64,000 nt of DNA from assembly GCA_000469685.2 (NCBI GenBank), contig LS997563.1, forward strand, positions 38,108,468 to 38,172,467. Reading direction: 5' to 3'. A model generated the notes under the pieces. It worked only from the letters and a program-made list of their open reading frames with translations. It was not told the origin of the DNA and searched no databases. Both the position numbers and the translations under genes were made by a program. Below, piece after piece: positions 35,345 to 49,192 of this stretch. Source of the stretch: Haemonchus contortus (lineage: Eukaryota > Nematoda > Chromadorea > Rhabditida > Trichostrongylidae). Within the stretch, counting starts at the first letter, position 1. Every line of letters starts with the position of its first letter.

Positions 35345-37701
35345 AGTAAATTTACTACAAGCCCGCGCACACATAAGGAACTCTGCCCACACATAACTAA
35401 CCCACATTAGACTATATGGGCAACGATGGCATACGATCTCCCAACCCCCAGCATCACCATTTTGTTTGCTCCTAATTCATTTCATAGAATAAATAGTTTT
35501 GTAGAAAACAAATGATTTATCTACTGCTTGTTGAGATTTTTGACAACAGCAAAAACCCTTGTCCACACCCGAATCTGATCACATGCCATTCCGCGGAATC
35601 CAGGTAATCCAGATCATGATCAAAAATGGAAGACAAGTTCGAAATAGTGCGATGAAGGTGAGGAAACTGCGTGAATCGGTGTTTCCAAAGTGAAAAAAGA
35701 CTTCGAAAAACCGTTAAAGAAGGGGCTGTACGAGATTGTGACCAGAAAAATGAAGAAAAGTGGGGCTTTGGACTAGCTACACATTGTGTCTCACGGCGTA
35801 CGTATGGGTCCTGGTGCGAAAACAGACTATGGTAAGCAAAAATTCATTCACTTATAAGTAAACAAAAAACCCTAGCAACAGCAAAAGTAGCTCAACTTCT
35901 TCAGCCTCTAGAAGTAGGAAATCGAATAAGGGATCGCGGCAGCAAAAAGAATAACAGAGGGAAAAAGAATGGGAGAAAAACATCGCTTCATCACTCGGCG
36001 ATCAGCTGATTGTGGATGGGTCCTAGAACGAATAGCTGCAATCTGTATTTTCTCGACATTCGTCTGACGTGACATCGATCTAGGGGCGGAAAAGCGTGGC
36101 TTCCACGCCCCTCTAATCAGCGTGCACTGTAAATCTTGCTGCTAGATCTTCAGTAACCCTTTGAACGCACGCTACACGCGAATAGGTCTTCCTAGGATGA
36201 ACCTGTGATCCCAAAAATAACACAACCGGCACGTGCTGAAAAATGGTTAGGTCGTAATAAGACCCCAAAAACGGTTTGGCCGACGGTTTAGCCACCCAAA
36301 AAAGGACGAGTTTTTACGGCGTTCCGAGGCCGTAGAGGTTGCATCACTGGTACAGGAACGTGCACGCTGCACGTAGGCGGCTTACTGTAGCCAGCTGCAA
36401 CCAACTGCACACACTCGTACAGCTCGTCCAAACACTATTTCTATGCAGCTCTTTTCTTAATATTCTCGTCCGACCCTTATTTTTATTTCCTCGTTGACGC
36501 CCTGTAATTCTCTGAATACGACGATTTTCACGTTTTTTCCTCTTTTTTGGCACTATGCTGAACAATAACTTCCATTATTCGTCTAGAACTGGATACCCCC
36601 AGAGCTATCGTGACTATTCCTTCAACATAACATCACCATTTGCTACCTTCTTATTAGATACAAGTTTAATATCCCTGTACGGCAGAGTATGGGAATAAAG
36701 AATGGTCCCCCCATTTCATCCTCACTTTCTGCCCATGGATTTTTGGGAGTATTTCGATACCTCAGTATTTGGATTGGGTTTTGAAAAATGGATAGGTAAT
36801 TTGAGAAGCTGAAAATAATCGAAATATCACTATCAGATACTGATGATAACCAGAAATAAGTAATTGAGTACGAGCTAAAACTACGAAAATTCACCGGGAT
36901 TAAGAAAATACCACTCAAAACTTTCTCGGTGAGAGGGCTCAGACGAGCAGAGAGTAGTTTGAGCGCGCGAAGTGACGCCCACGACCTTGGCTCCCCTATT
37001 CAACTGTATACCGCTCGGGGTGTCCCGTTAGTAATATCTTTGTTTGATTTTGTTTGGAAGTTCAAGAACATTTCTCATGTGGTCTATTACTTGAATGATA
37101 CATCGATTTATTGATTCATCGATTTTGCTACAAGACTAAGCCACTTGTTACTTTCGATCAACTGACAGCAATATGTACTCAAAGCTTCCAGCCGGCATCG
37201 CTTCTGCCGCGTCGTCGGTCCTTAGCCTTCCACCAGAACAACTTCTTTGGAACCTGACGAAACTATGGCGTCCCAGAATGAATAGGGTTGTGACGGTGAA
37301 GTCGACGCTGATTGCCATTTCGCCGAGTGTAGACGCTACTGTGCACTACGACCAGTTGTTTTAACTTTTGTCGACAGCAATCTCCCACTTCGTTTACCGT
37401 CACCATCAAATTGCTTAGTTGCTTTATAACTCGAAGGTTGTTAGCAGTAGCCTGGGCTGGACTTTTGAACGCTACTGAGCTATGGCTTACGGGCCCGTAA
37501 GTCTAAAAGCCCAGTAATCGGTGCAGGTTCACGTAATCGATTGCCTTCCCAAAACTCCATGGTCTACCCGGAGATACCGTATCTTGAAGGTGGTTGTCAG
37601 GACCCACAACTATTGATTGATACCCGCTTACTCACACTTGTATTCGTAATTTTTTGAACATCTTGGTTTTGGTTTATGTACTCAAAAATAGCATTTCAGC
37701 C

Positions 37702-39618
37702 ATGGCAGAACAGATTGCCACTAAATTTCTTGAAGAACTCAAGAAAATTAAAGCTGGAGTGATGAAAGGTATGATTAATCGAACTAATTGAAATATTTCT
37801 TTTTTGACTCAAAATGTTTAGCAGCGGACGAAGTGACTGCGAAAACGGAAGCACACGAAAAAGAGCAATTGGCAAAATTCCAAAAATGTCTTGAAAGTAA
37901 GTGGTCATTCATACCTTTGCTTTGATTAGCCCGTTTTTGTCATATTCATTGGGTTTCAGGTCAAACAAAAATAACCAATGCAGAAATCTCCCACTTGGAA
38001 TTGAGGGCACAGCTGAAAAGTTTGACAGATGCACAACAAAAAATCGCTGCTGCTAAAGAGATGTTGGTTGATCTTTCATTTCTCTGGCGGTTTTCTAACA
38101 CCACATCTATACTTTTCCTAGTTCCCTAGTTCCTAGCCGAAGCCTTAGTAAAAGTTCTGGTGGAAATAAACGGACAATTGAAAAAATGATCCACAAGAGC
38201 TGAACTGAATATAATGTTGCTCTTTTTGTGAGAAATAGATAGAATTAGTGTCCTCCCACTCGCCTTTTGAGTCGCTTCGGCAAGATAATGCTGCGTCTGG
38301 TAGATGAAATTGGTTAGCGGCCGTAAGTTGAGACAGTCTACACAGGCTATAATCAGTCTAAGTGAGCAGTTAAGAATTAAAAATTGGTTCTTTTACATCT
38401 TTGCGACTTTACTCAGTCAAAATCTCGAGCAGCAAAGTTCGAGAATTAAAGGTACATGACGAGGATACTCACACTATCTACTAGTTGCAGCTATATCTTG
38501 CCCAAGCGACTCAAAAGGCGAATGGGATACTAATTCTATCTATTTATTTTCATCATAAAAAGGAGCAACATTGTGTTCACCGTTTTATTTCTTCCAAATT
38601 ATTTTCTATTTCCTATTTATTTCCACCACAACTCGGAACAAAGAATGTTTGCTTCTCGAGATTTCACCGCTGAGAAGCTCGTGAAGAGAACTACTGCAAT
38701 TTCGTACTATACACAGCCTCTTCGTAGCTAATCATCTGATGAATTGCATTCAATTTCTTGAATTCAGAGCAGTAGCAGCAGAGAAACACGAGCAGACTAA
38801 GAATGACGAGCTCGAAAGGAGAGTGGCAGATCTGCGTCGAGCCGATTTAGATGAGGAAAAGGGTCAAAATATAAAGGATATGTACCAGGACATGTTGGAG
38901 AAACTTTCTGAAATGGTTGGCTATCATTTAATTTCTTCGTGCACTGAAGGTTTTTATTGTTACAGTATTCAGTAATAGATCTGATAATGAAAACTGTAAT
39001 AATAAAAAAAGATGATGGATCCATGTTTTGTGGTAGGAAGAATGGAATCATTTCCATCATTGGTGTATGTAGATGAGCATATATAGGAAATCCCATTGAA
39101 GAGGCTTCTGGATCATACAATAATAATTTTCCAGCATACTGTATCTCGGCTATCGCAACGAGAAGCTTTAACAAACGAGCGCGTTGCGCTAGAAGAGCAA
39201 GGTATCGTTTCGGACATGTCTACATTCTTTTCCATGATTATCAAATTAGAGATGGATAATTAAAGCGCAGGAATGTTTTTTGCTAAGTAACCTCGCACCA
39301 GAAATTCTAAAAACCCAAGTGATTGTTCAGTTAACCTGCTGACTTCTCAAGTCGCTGAATTACGTACTGAAATCGAGCACCTCTCGGCCGAGTTAGAAGC
39401 GACAGGCTACGAAGGACTGCTTCACGAAACTCGACGCTCTCTCATGTAAGTTTTCAATCATTTTCAAAGAACACCTCTAATCAGTGGTTTTCAGGATATC
39501 AATGAAGGATGAGTACACAAAGATGAAAAATGAGCTATTACGTCTCAGACTTGCTAATCATGCGTTACGCATTCGCACTCGAAATGCCCTGGAAACATTC
39601 AAGCTGACAAAGCCCTAG
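37702..39618 (+). CDS. Coiled-coil protein of unknown function, 7 coding exons
   Basis: Not recognised. Exons: 37702-37768, 37822-37896, 37960-38062, 38768-38915, 39135-39201, 39331-39445, 39495-39618; all phases agree and give 232 residues. The start lies two bases after a TTTCAG acceptor, consistent with trans-splicing. The protein is almost wholly charged and helical with heptad-like spacing (EELKKIKAGVMK, AEISHLELRAQLKSL, EVEHLSAE-like EIEHLSAELEA near residues 165-175, MKNELLRLRLANHALRIR near the C-terminus). No signal peptide, membrane segment or catalytic motif is seen. Its stop is about 290 bp from the stop of the convergent RUVBL2 gene. Intron 3 (705 bp) contains a fold-back element. 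A structural or centrosome/kinetochore-type role would be a guess. The model could miss a 5' exon, though the acceptor before the ATG argues against it. Confidence 0.78.
38214..38572. mobile_element. Fold-back element inside intron 3 of the coiled-coil gene
   Basis: The left arm (about 38214-38285: TTGCTCTTTTTGTGAG, AGATAGAATTAGT, CGCCTTTTGAGTCGCTTCGG) recurs in reverse complement at about 38493-38572 (CTTGCCCAAGCGACTCAAAAGGCG without breaks in pairing at most positions, then ACTAATTCTATCT and AGGAGCAA). The arms are about 70 bp around a unique middle of about 210 bp. No transposase, so it is MITE-like. Confidence 0.85.
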
Positions 39619-39908
39619 AAAGCTACCAAATCAATTTTGTTTACTGAACAGGGCAAGGCTACTTTGAATAGGTTTTTATCATTGTTTCAGGAATATGCGA
39701 CTGAGTATTTCAGTTCGTTAACAGTCCGTTGTTTTCTTGTAAATTTGTTATTCCTGTAAATGTGTTTTTCTTGATACTGTGGTACAGAAAACAACTTAAG
39801 ATCAATTCTTCATACATCACAAAATCATCATAACAATAACAAGGTAACGGAGAAGCTTAAAAATGAGTATCAATGAAAACCGTGTAAGCTACACAAAGAG
39901 TATACATC

Positions 39909-42186
<2,278 letters not shown>

Positions 42187-43103
42187 TGTAACGACCTCAA
42201 GCTGCAATCAAAGAATCCCATGAATAAAGCCGTATCCACATTACTTTTCAAACGACTTCGCGAACTTCTCTCCATAGGGCTTTCATAGACATGTTGATGG
42301 AATAAAAAAGGAAAGGAATAGACAAACAAGCGTCACGGAAACGAAGATGGCGATAGGAAATTGCATCCCATGAGGCAGTAAACGTAAGGATATCGTAACA
42401 TTATACCAACAACATTAATGCGTCTTGAAACGTTGACCAACATGTTTTTGCCAACACTAAGCCTGTCCATCAATATTGTTTGATCGCCGAGCGTAACAGT
42501 GAAAAACAACCATCCTCAAGTAGGGCAACAGCGAATTTTTAATTGAGGATTATGCGTGTCTGCCTTATTCAGAGTGGTCCATGCCTTTCAGCACGATACG
42601 ACGCAATAACACACAGAAGGCAGAAAAATGGGTTAGCAAGCAAACGAAAAACGGTCGTACCTTGTCCTTCAATTTTAGTACAATAAACAACCGCTGACTG
42701 GTTGCTCTCAGACTTCAACGATTCAACCAACGTCCGTCAATCCGGCGCAGTGCGGCGTGCGACGGCGGCACCAGTCACTTGTTGACAACATTGGCATGGG
42801 TCCATCGTCATCCAGGGTTGTCAACAAGTGGCTAACGCCGCCTTCGCTCGCACGCACATGACGGACGGACGGACGTACGTCAGTTGAATCGCTGAAGTCT
42901 GAAAGCAGCCACTGGTTGGTAGACACAACACAAAAACTAATCCCAGCAACGAACGACAAAAACACATAAACATGTTTAAACGATATCCAACAGCAGCAAC
43001 AAAACGTATATACGCTCCGACATGAAACGGTACTGAATCTTCCGCCAGCAGTTCAGTAAAAACTTTATGACCTAATTACATCAATGAATTTAAAAACTAC
43101 ACG
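42187..43103. other. Intergenic region between RUVBL2 and MECR copy A
   Basis: Holds the RUVBL2 promoter side and the 3' side of MECR copy A, both on the minus strand. The main structure is a fold-back element at 42.70-42.92 kb. I see no other gene. Confidence 0.7.
42697..42918. mobile_element. Fold-back element, arms about 90 bp
   Basis: The left arm (GGTTGCTCTCAGACTTCAAC, GATTCAACCAACGTCCGTC, GGCGTGCGACGGCGG, CACTTGTTGACAAC) recurs inverted in the right arm (GTTGTCAACAAGTG, CGCCGCCTTCGCTCGCACGC, GACGTACGTCAGTTGAATCG, CTGAAGTCTGAAAGCAGCC). The innermost 14 bp of each arm pair perfectly (42776-42789 with 42817-42830) around a 27-base loop. No coding capacity; MITE-like. Confidence 0.88.
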
Positions 43104-44804
43104 TTACAACACAAATAACTGTTTCTTATCGAACTGTACAGAAGCCGCTTCAAGAGCAGCAGCGTGATCTTCGAGACGTCGTTTTTCGAATGAGGGAGTA
43201 CGAAACTCTCCCGATTTCATCCATGCGCCCAATTCGGCGTACATTCTTTTACGCTCCTGAGCAACAATCCATTATTCAAGATAAAAAGAACCTGCTGTTT
43301 AGAAAATTACGAGAATCTCTACATCAAAATTTATGAATGGTAGATCTATTAGTCTATTAACAACCTCGGTATTGCCAGGTTGCTCATACCACCGCGACAT
43401 CCAGTACCCTGCTAAACGGATGTCTTTAAAAATGAGTGGCCCTGTTGGAATCTGAAAAAGGCGAGACAGTAAAATTAACCAGTTTCGAGAATGAAGCCAT
43501 AAACAGCTATGCAGCGAGAAAACCTTGCCTGTAACGGCATTTTACTCATTCCTCCGTACGTTACCATACAACCCTGGAAACCAAGTGTAGTGGCAAGTAG
43601 TAGGGCCGATTTACCGCCTACGCAATTTAGCGCCAAACGTACATCTTTGAATTTTCCACTACAAAGTCGGGTAATATTATTGAACTCGGTTAGGCTACTT
43701 TATTACCGGTATTCCTTGGCAAGTTGTTCATCAGTGATCACTTCATCAGCACCCAAAGCCTTTAACTCCTTGACGAGATTTGAAAGATTCTCCCTTTTGC
43801 GAACAACGTTCACTGAACGAATGCCTCGTAAACGGCATATCTGAACATAAGTTCACGATAAGTGGAGAGAAATAAAAAGGGTGCAGTTGAGCGGAAAGGC
43901 ACCTGAATTGCAGATTTCCCTACAGCAGAATTGGCACCGTTCTGAATGATAGTATCACCGGGCTTTAGATCCACGAAATCTTTCAACATCCGATAGGCGG
44001 TCGGAGGGTTGACCTTAATCAAACGTATGATTTCTTGGGAAGTCCTTCTCACAAAGCTTTAGAGTACGCTAATCTAACCTGTAGAGTTGCGCTAGCTTCC
44101 TGTGGTAAATCCTTATCTATCGGAAAGACTTCGTCTTCTTTGTGATGACCATCGCTTCTCCATATTCCTTGGCCAGCTTTTGCTGGTAAAACGTGATCAC
44201 CAACTTGGACGTTTTTAACACCAGCGCCAATCTGAAAAAGGGCTCAGGCCTTGAGGAAAAGACCCACTTGAGTCAGTTCTGGAATGTAGGAAACGCATTC
44301 TAAGGTTATAGATGATGTCTATGAACAGTTTTCAGTCAAGACAAGTTTTAATACAAGGAAAAGATGCCGTAGTGAAAGCCTCCCACAATGCAGAGTAAAA
44401 TCATTGATCCCTTTTGAATATGTAGTAAACAGGTTTACTCCGCAAATAACGTTTTTACGCAGTAACGATGCATACCTTCTCTACGCGACCATAGCCTTCG
44501 TTACCTCCTACTGCAGGAAAAGGCGGTTTTATTGGATAAACACCTTGAATCATATTCAAATCAGCTGGATTAATTGGTGCTGCAAGCCATTTGACGTGAA
44601 CATAACCAGCAGGTGGTGTGTCTGGTAGATCAACAGTTTGCAACTTTACAACCTGAATTAGTTGGGACTTAATGTGGCTGTTTTTTGGATAAAAACAGCA
44701 TATAGTTTGAAGGTTACCTTGGCAGGATCCCCATATTCAGAGTAGACTAACTGTTTAGCGCAAATCCGACGTGCGAAAAGCATTCCATTACGAAAAGCCA
44801 ACAT
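43104..44804 (-). CDS. mecr: Mitochondrial enoyl-[acyl-carrier-protein]/trans-2-enoyl-CoA reductase, copy A, 8 exons
   Basis: Catalyses the NADPH-dependent last step of the mitochondrial fatty acid synthesis cycle, which supplies lipoic acid and acyl-ACP. Exons from the start: 44804-44718, 44652-44476, 44231-44079, 44013-43903, 43840-43707, 43658-43529, 43451-43365, 43256-43104; 343 residues, usual for the family. The N-terminus ([18 protein letters not shown]) is basic and non-acidic like a mitochondrial presequence. Seen: [13 protein letters not shown] with the expected catalytic Tyr at 68, [34 protein letters not shown], the NADPH loop [44 protein letters not shown] and [13 protein letters not shown]. 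Intron 6 starts with GC (CAG|GCAAGG) where copy B has GT. The ATG directly follows AACAG, a trans-splice-type acceptor. It is a tandem paralogue of the gene at 46.6-48.4 kb. Confidence 0.95.
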
Positions 44805-46553
44805 CTGTTTGTCTGTTTGTGTTGAACTTCTGAGAAACTTAGTAAGATATTACATATAAATGCTTAAAAAATGATCATAGACACCGCGGGAAATGTCAAT
44901 CTTCCATGCTTTTTCAGTTTGGAAAATGTGAAAGGTTTATTTGCGACACAAACAAAGGGAAACAATCGATAAAGCAGAGTTCAGGCGTGACATGGAATTC
45001 CCTTGATAAGAAGAAAAAAATTTGTGGATTGCAAGTATACGTTGGTTTGTGTTTTTTGGAATAACAATGCCCTTTTGAGGGCAAAAAAGTATTTTTCCCA
45101 AATCAAAACGAAATCTATGTTTAATCGATTATATCAGATCACTAACAGATGTCATCCAACTTATCTATGATATCACAATCCAGTTTCGTTGCCCCTCCTC
45201 CATCGTCAATCCTGGTTCCGTTCGGGGTTTGCCTCCGTCCTTCAAACTAAATTAACCATCATTTGCAGATTTGAAGTATCCACTTGAAGAATTTATTCAA
45301 CTTCAACCAAACGAAATAATTGCAAGGTTATTGCAGAAGCGTGATTGAGACTAGGGAGCTATCATATTTGCCGTGCCTTCCTATCGAACCACCTCCGCCT
45401 TAAAAAGTTGCTGACTTTAGGTCAAGTCAACTAACCTTTTCTCTGTGGTGATCTTTAACTTCTACAGAAAACTTTGACAATGAGGTTAGCTACATCTGAT
45501 GCCGGTGAACATCGACGTAACACTGATACAACTTTAATCGAGTTCTTGAATTCCAAAACGAACTAGGTTTTCCTTTTTACTAAAGGCAATTGGCAAAGGC
45601 TATATCAAAAAGCTACGATGTTAAACAATTTCTGCACTCGACAACGCAACGCACGAAGGTGAAAAACACGTAGTTCCGCCTGCTTCGCGACTTTCCTTTA
45701 GCTTTGTTCATTTGAACATTTGTCAATCTAATAACTGCGGTTACCTTTGTTGCCATGTAAGCGGTGACATTTGGGGCAATCACTATTAAATGAAAACACT
45801 ACATCATATCCAGGTCTTTCAGGGTTTTGTATATAATGCCTTTGTAAAATGGCAGTAATCTCGCAGGAAGTGTGAAGTCTACTTTGAAGAATGGCGTAGT
45901 GACAAAAACTTAAAGGTCAAGTAAAAATGTCATTGGCATTCCATAAAGAAACGTACCACCAGATGCAGACCCAAGACGTGTTAGGAAAGCATGTATGACG
46001 AGTACGTTCACTTAAGCACCTGAAAGTTAAGCACCAAGCTTGTTACGTAGTTGCAACCTGGTGTGAAAAAAGACTAGAATACCCCACAAGATGCGTTACT
46101 CCACTGACTGCGCTGCCATAATGTGTTTAATCTTCAAATGTCGTGTAAACCCTCGCCACCGCAACGGAGGTCGTGGATTCATGGGCAACCCACGTTGCCA
46201 TGTTTTGGGCAGTGCGTAACTTATTCCGTCGACCGGACTGTAAATGCTACTAGTAATAATAACTGTTAGGACCGCGGAGGTAAAGGCTATGTCCGCAAGC
46301 AAAATATTTGTTCTGACTTGAAGTGCAGATACTTGAACTTCCACAAGCCTCATCTCACATTTATTAAAGCAATTTACTTGTGTAGCACCTCAATACAATT
46401 AAACTATGCACACTGACTGATTGCACCGATGAAACACCCTTATTCATGTTGAGATATAACTATATTAAAGCTATGCTTATACACTATTTCAAAGCTATGC
46501 TTATAAATCAATTTAAGACAGTGGAACAAAATTTTAAAGTGTAATGCTGTGAA
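44805..46553. other. Intergenic region between the two MECR copies
   Basis: About 1.75 kb with no recognisable gene. A 5' piece near 46.1-46.35 kb is open on the minus strand for 85 codons but matches no domain I know. A canonical minus-strand poly(A) signal of copy B lies at 46360-46365. I see no obvious leftover third reductase copy. Confidence 0.65.
46360..46365 (-). terminator. Candidate poly(A) signal of MECR copy B
   Basis: AATAAA on the minus strand, about 190 bases after the stop codon of copy B. Confidence 0.55.
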
Positions 46554-48430
46554 TTAGAAAACAAAAAGCTGCTTTTTGTCAAACTTTACAGCAGCGGCTT
46601 CGAGAGCGGCGGCATGATCATCAATCGACCGTTTCTCAAATGAGGGCGAGCGTAGTTCACCAGATTTGATCCATCCACACAGCTCAGCAATCATTTGCTT
46701 CCGCTCCTGTCAAAAAAAAAATTCCAGTTAGTCTATGAAACGTACGAGACTATCATTCTGAAATAGAAAACAATTACATAAGTATTAATCAACAACCTCA
46801 GTACTACTATGTTCCTGATACCATCGTGGAAGCCAGAATCCTGCCAAACGAATATCTTTGAAAATAAGGGGACCAGTGGGTACCTTGAAAAAGTGAGACG
46901 TTAAAAATTAATACAAAACCTCAACTCTACTATTTGACTATGGAAAACCCCTACCTCTGACGGCTTTCTGCTCATGCCTCCGTAAGTCACCATACACCCA
47001 CGAAATCCAAGCGTACTAGCAAGAAGCAGAGCAGACCTGCCAGCGACACAATTCAGCGCCAAACGTACGTCCTTGATCTTGCCACTGAAGTATCTCATTC
47101 TAGTTTGTCGAATACTGTAAGTATGCAATGAGTTCTTACCGGTATTCCTTAGCAAGTTGTTCATCAGTAATTACTTCGTTAGCTCCTAGTGCCTTCAAAT
47201 CGTTGATAAGTTCTGGGAGATTTTTTCGATTGCGAACGACATTCACCGATTTAATGCCACGTAGACGGCATATCTGAACACAACCTTGATAAGAAAATGA
47301 AGAGATAACAAGGATAAGCAAGATATACTTGAATCACAGCCCTGCCCACACCCGAGTTGGCACCGTTTTGAATGATGGTATCACCAGGTTTCAGATCCAC
47401 GAAATCTTTCAGCATCCGATAGGCAGTTGGAGGATTAATCTAGGATGCTTACATTGGCTTTTTTAGTAGAAAAACTTTCATTTCAAATGTGGAACCTGCA
47501 GAGTTGCGCTTGCTTCGATAGGTAGATCCTTATCTATCAGGAACACTTCCGATTCTTTGTAATGACCATGGCTCCTCCAAGTTCCTAGACCATCATTTGC
47601 TGGTAAAACATGATCACCAACATGAACATTTTTGACTCCTTCCCCAACCTGAAATGAGCAAATAATAATATTAAACGTTGCAAAATCCTTAAATACGTCC
47701 GAAAGTCTTCAAACTATTACAAATCTTGTACAAAAACATCTTGAAATATCGTACAAATACATTTTGAACTCAAAAAATAGGAACGAAAGTTTAAACAAGG
47801 TGATGCGCTCGCAGAAAAAACTGCAAGGATTTTAAAGAGAAACTACCTCACTCAAGGAGTCTTTAAAAGATTTTACCGGGCTAAAACTGAACTGATCTAA
47901 CTAGATTACATACCTGTTCTACCCGGAAATGGTTTTCGCTACCTGCTACGAAGATTGCTATAATAATAGTATATTTCAAAAGAAAATCGAATCCACATGA
48001 AGTATCTTGACCAATTTTAGTCAGTGCAAAAGCAGTTCATCGAACGAGTATTGCTTTCAGACACAGTTAGGGCATACCTTCTCTATGCGGCCACAGCCTT
48101 CATTTCCTCCTACTGCTGGAAGAGGTGGTTTTATGGGATAAACTCCTTGAAGCGTATTCAGATCTGCTGGATTGATCGGTGCTGCTAGCCACTTCACATG
48201 TACATGTCCAGCAGGAGGAGTGTCAGGAAGATCAACGGTTTTCAATTTTGCTACCTAAGTTAAGCTGGTTAAAACTTAAAAAATGCCACACATCGATACT
48301 ACCCACACCACTGAAAGCGCAAAATATTGGCTTTTAAACTTACCTTGACAGGATCTCCATATTCGGAATAAACCAATTGTTTGGCACATATCCGACGAGA
48401 GAAAACAATTCCACTGCGAAGGGCTAGCAT
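46554..48430 (-). CDS. mecr: Mitochondrial enoyl-[acyl-carrier-protein]/trans-2-enoyl-CoA reductase, copy B, 8 exons
   Basis: Same enzyme family and role as copy A. Exons from the start: 48430-48344, 48254-48078, 47648-47496, 47439-47329, 47273-47140, 47084-46955, 46883-46797, 46706-46554. Every exon has exactly the same length as its counterpart in copy A, giving 343 residues. Seen: [18 protein letters not shown] as presequence, [13 protein letters not shown] with Tyr 68, [68 protein letters not shown] and [13 protein letters not shown]. Its [10 protein letters not shown] and [10 protein letters not shown] are nearer to the vertebrate enzyme than copy A's versions. All introns are GT-AG. A TTTAG acceptor lies 11 bases before the ATG. 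Coding appears intact, so both copies may be functional. Confidence 0.95.
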
Positions 48431-49192
48431 CACTATCTACCACCTAAAGTTTACTGTATGGTACAAAGAATAGTACAGCTCAAATTTCCGCGAAACGGCA
48501 ATGTCAAACTTCCGTGAAACAGCTACACAAAAAAAAATCATGAGAAGTTTATTTGAACAGAATCAAAAAAAAGAGGAACCAGTAACAATGCATGTCCAGC
48601 CAAAATGTCTTGCAACTTCTGGGTATACAGAGAGGAGAACCAAACTGTGCAAGAAGATTACAGCGGCACCGGAACGATGTTCACTTGTAAACAGTGGGTA
48701 CGATATACTAGTTGTTTGCGTAAAGCACTGATAAGGTGAAAGAGTAGATTGAAATAGGTAGGGTCTCCAACCAGGAATTGACAGTTTGTTGTTTAGGCAA
48801 AATATGGATTGAAAGATCCTCGCTGACGAAAACAGAGGTAAAAAAGTGATATTTTGAAGCCAAGTAAATATTAGCGAACCTGGCACCCATCTTGCCGCTC
48901 ACTCCCAAGAGAGCTTGAGGATGGATCCACTCTACACACACATACTCTACAGTTTCTTCATAAGGGCACTACACGGAACTCGGTTACCATACCCACTGTC
49001 CTTACAGCCTTACACAGGAACTTTTTTACTTTAATAAACAACTACAGCTACAAAGAAAAAACATAAAATATAACAGAAACAGAGATCCAAAATAAATAAC
49101 TAACGAATGTAAACCACAGTTCGAAAAGATTTTAACAAGCCTGCAACATAACGATCAAATGTAAATCCGTGAGACGGAGGGACAACTTTTGC
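48431..49192. other. Intergenic region between MECR copy B and the SR-protein gene
   Basis: About 760 bp holding the copy B upstream region and the 3' UTR of the SREK1-like gene. I see no gene. Open frames on both strands at 48.5-48.9 kb overlap each other and have no domain. No canonical AATAAA for the minus-strand SR gene is obvious. Confidence 0.65.

Larger units (their letters stand above)
27420..37701. other. Gene-poor intergenic region between the SPSB and coiled-coil genes
   Basis: I see no supportable gene in about 10 kb. The stretch holds hairpins at 28.01, 31.28 and 33.18 kb, an acidic-coding minisatellite at 28.37-28.75 kb, tRNA-like modules near 29.2, 31.43 and 32.78 kb, a mariner-type element at 30.48-31.06 kb and a 42 bp tandem repeat at 35.26 kb. 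Open frames are short and unconserved. The frame at 37173-37364 begins with ATG shortly before the coiled-coil gene but has no domain I recognise and no clear splice link to it. Confidence 0.6.

Noticed and set aside
48501..48941. Frames on both strands between MECR B and the SR gene
   Set aside because: They overlap each other on opposite strands and have no domain or splice evidence; more likely UTR and intergenic sequence.
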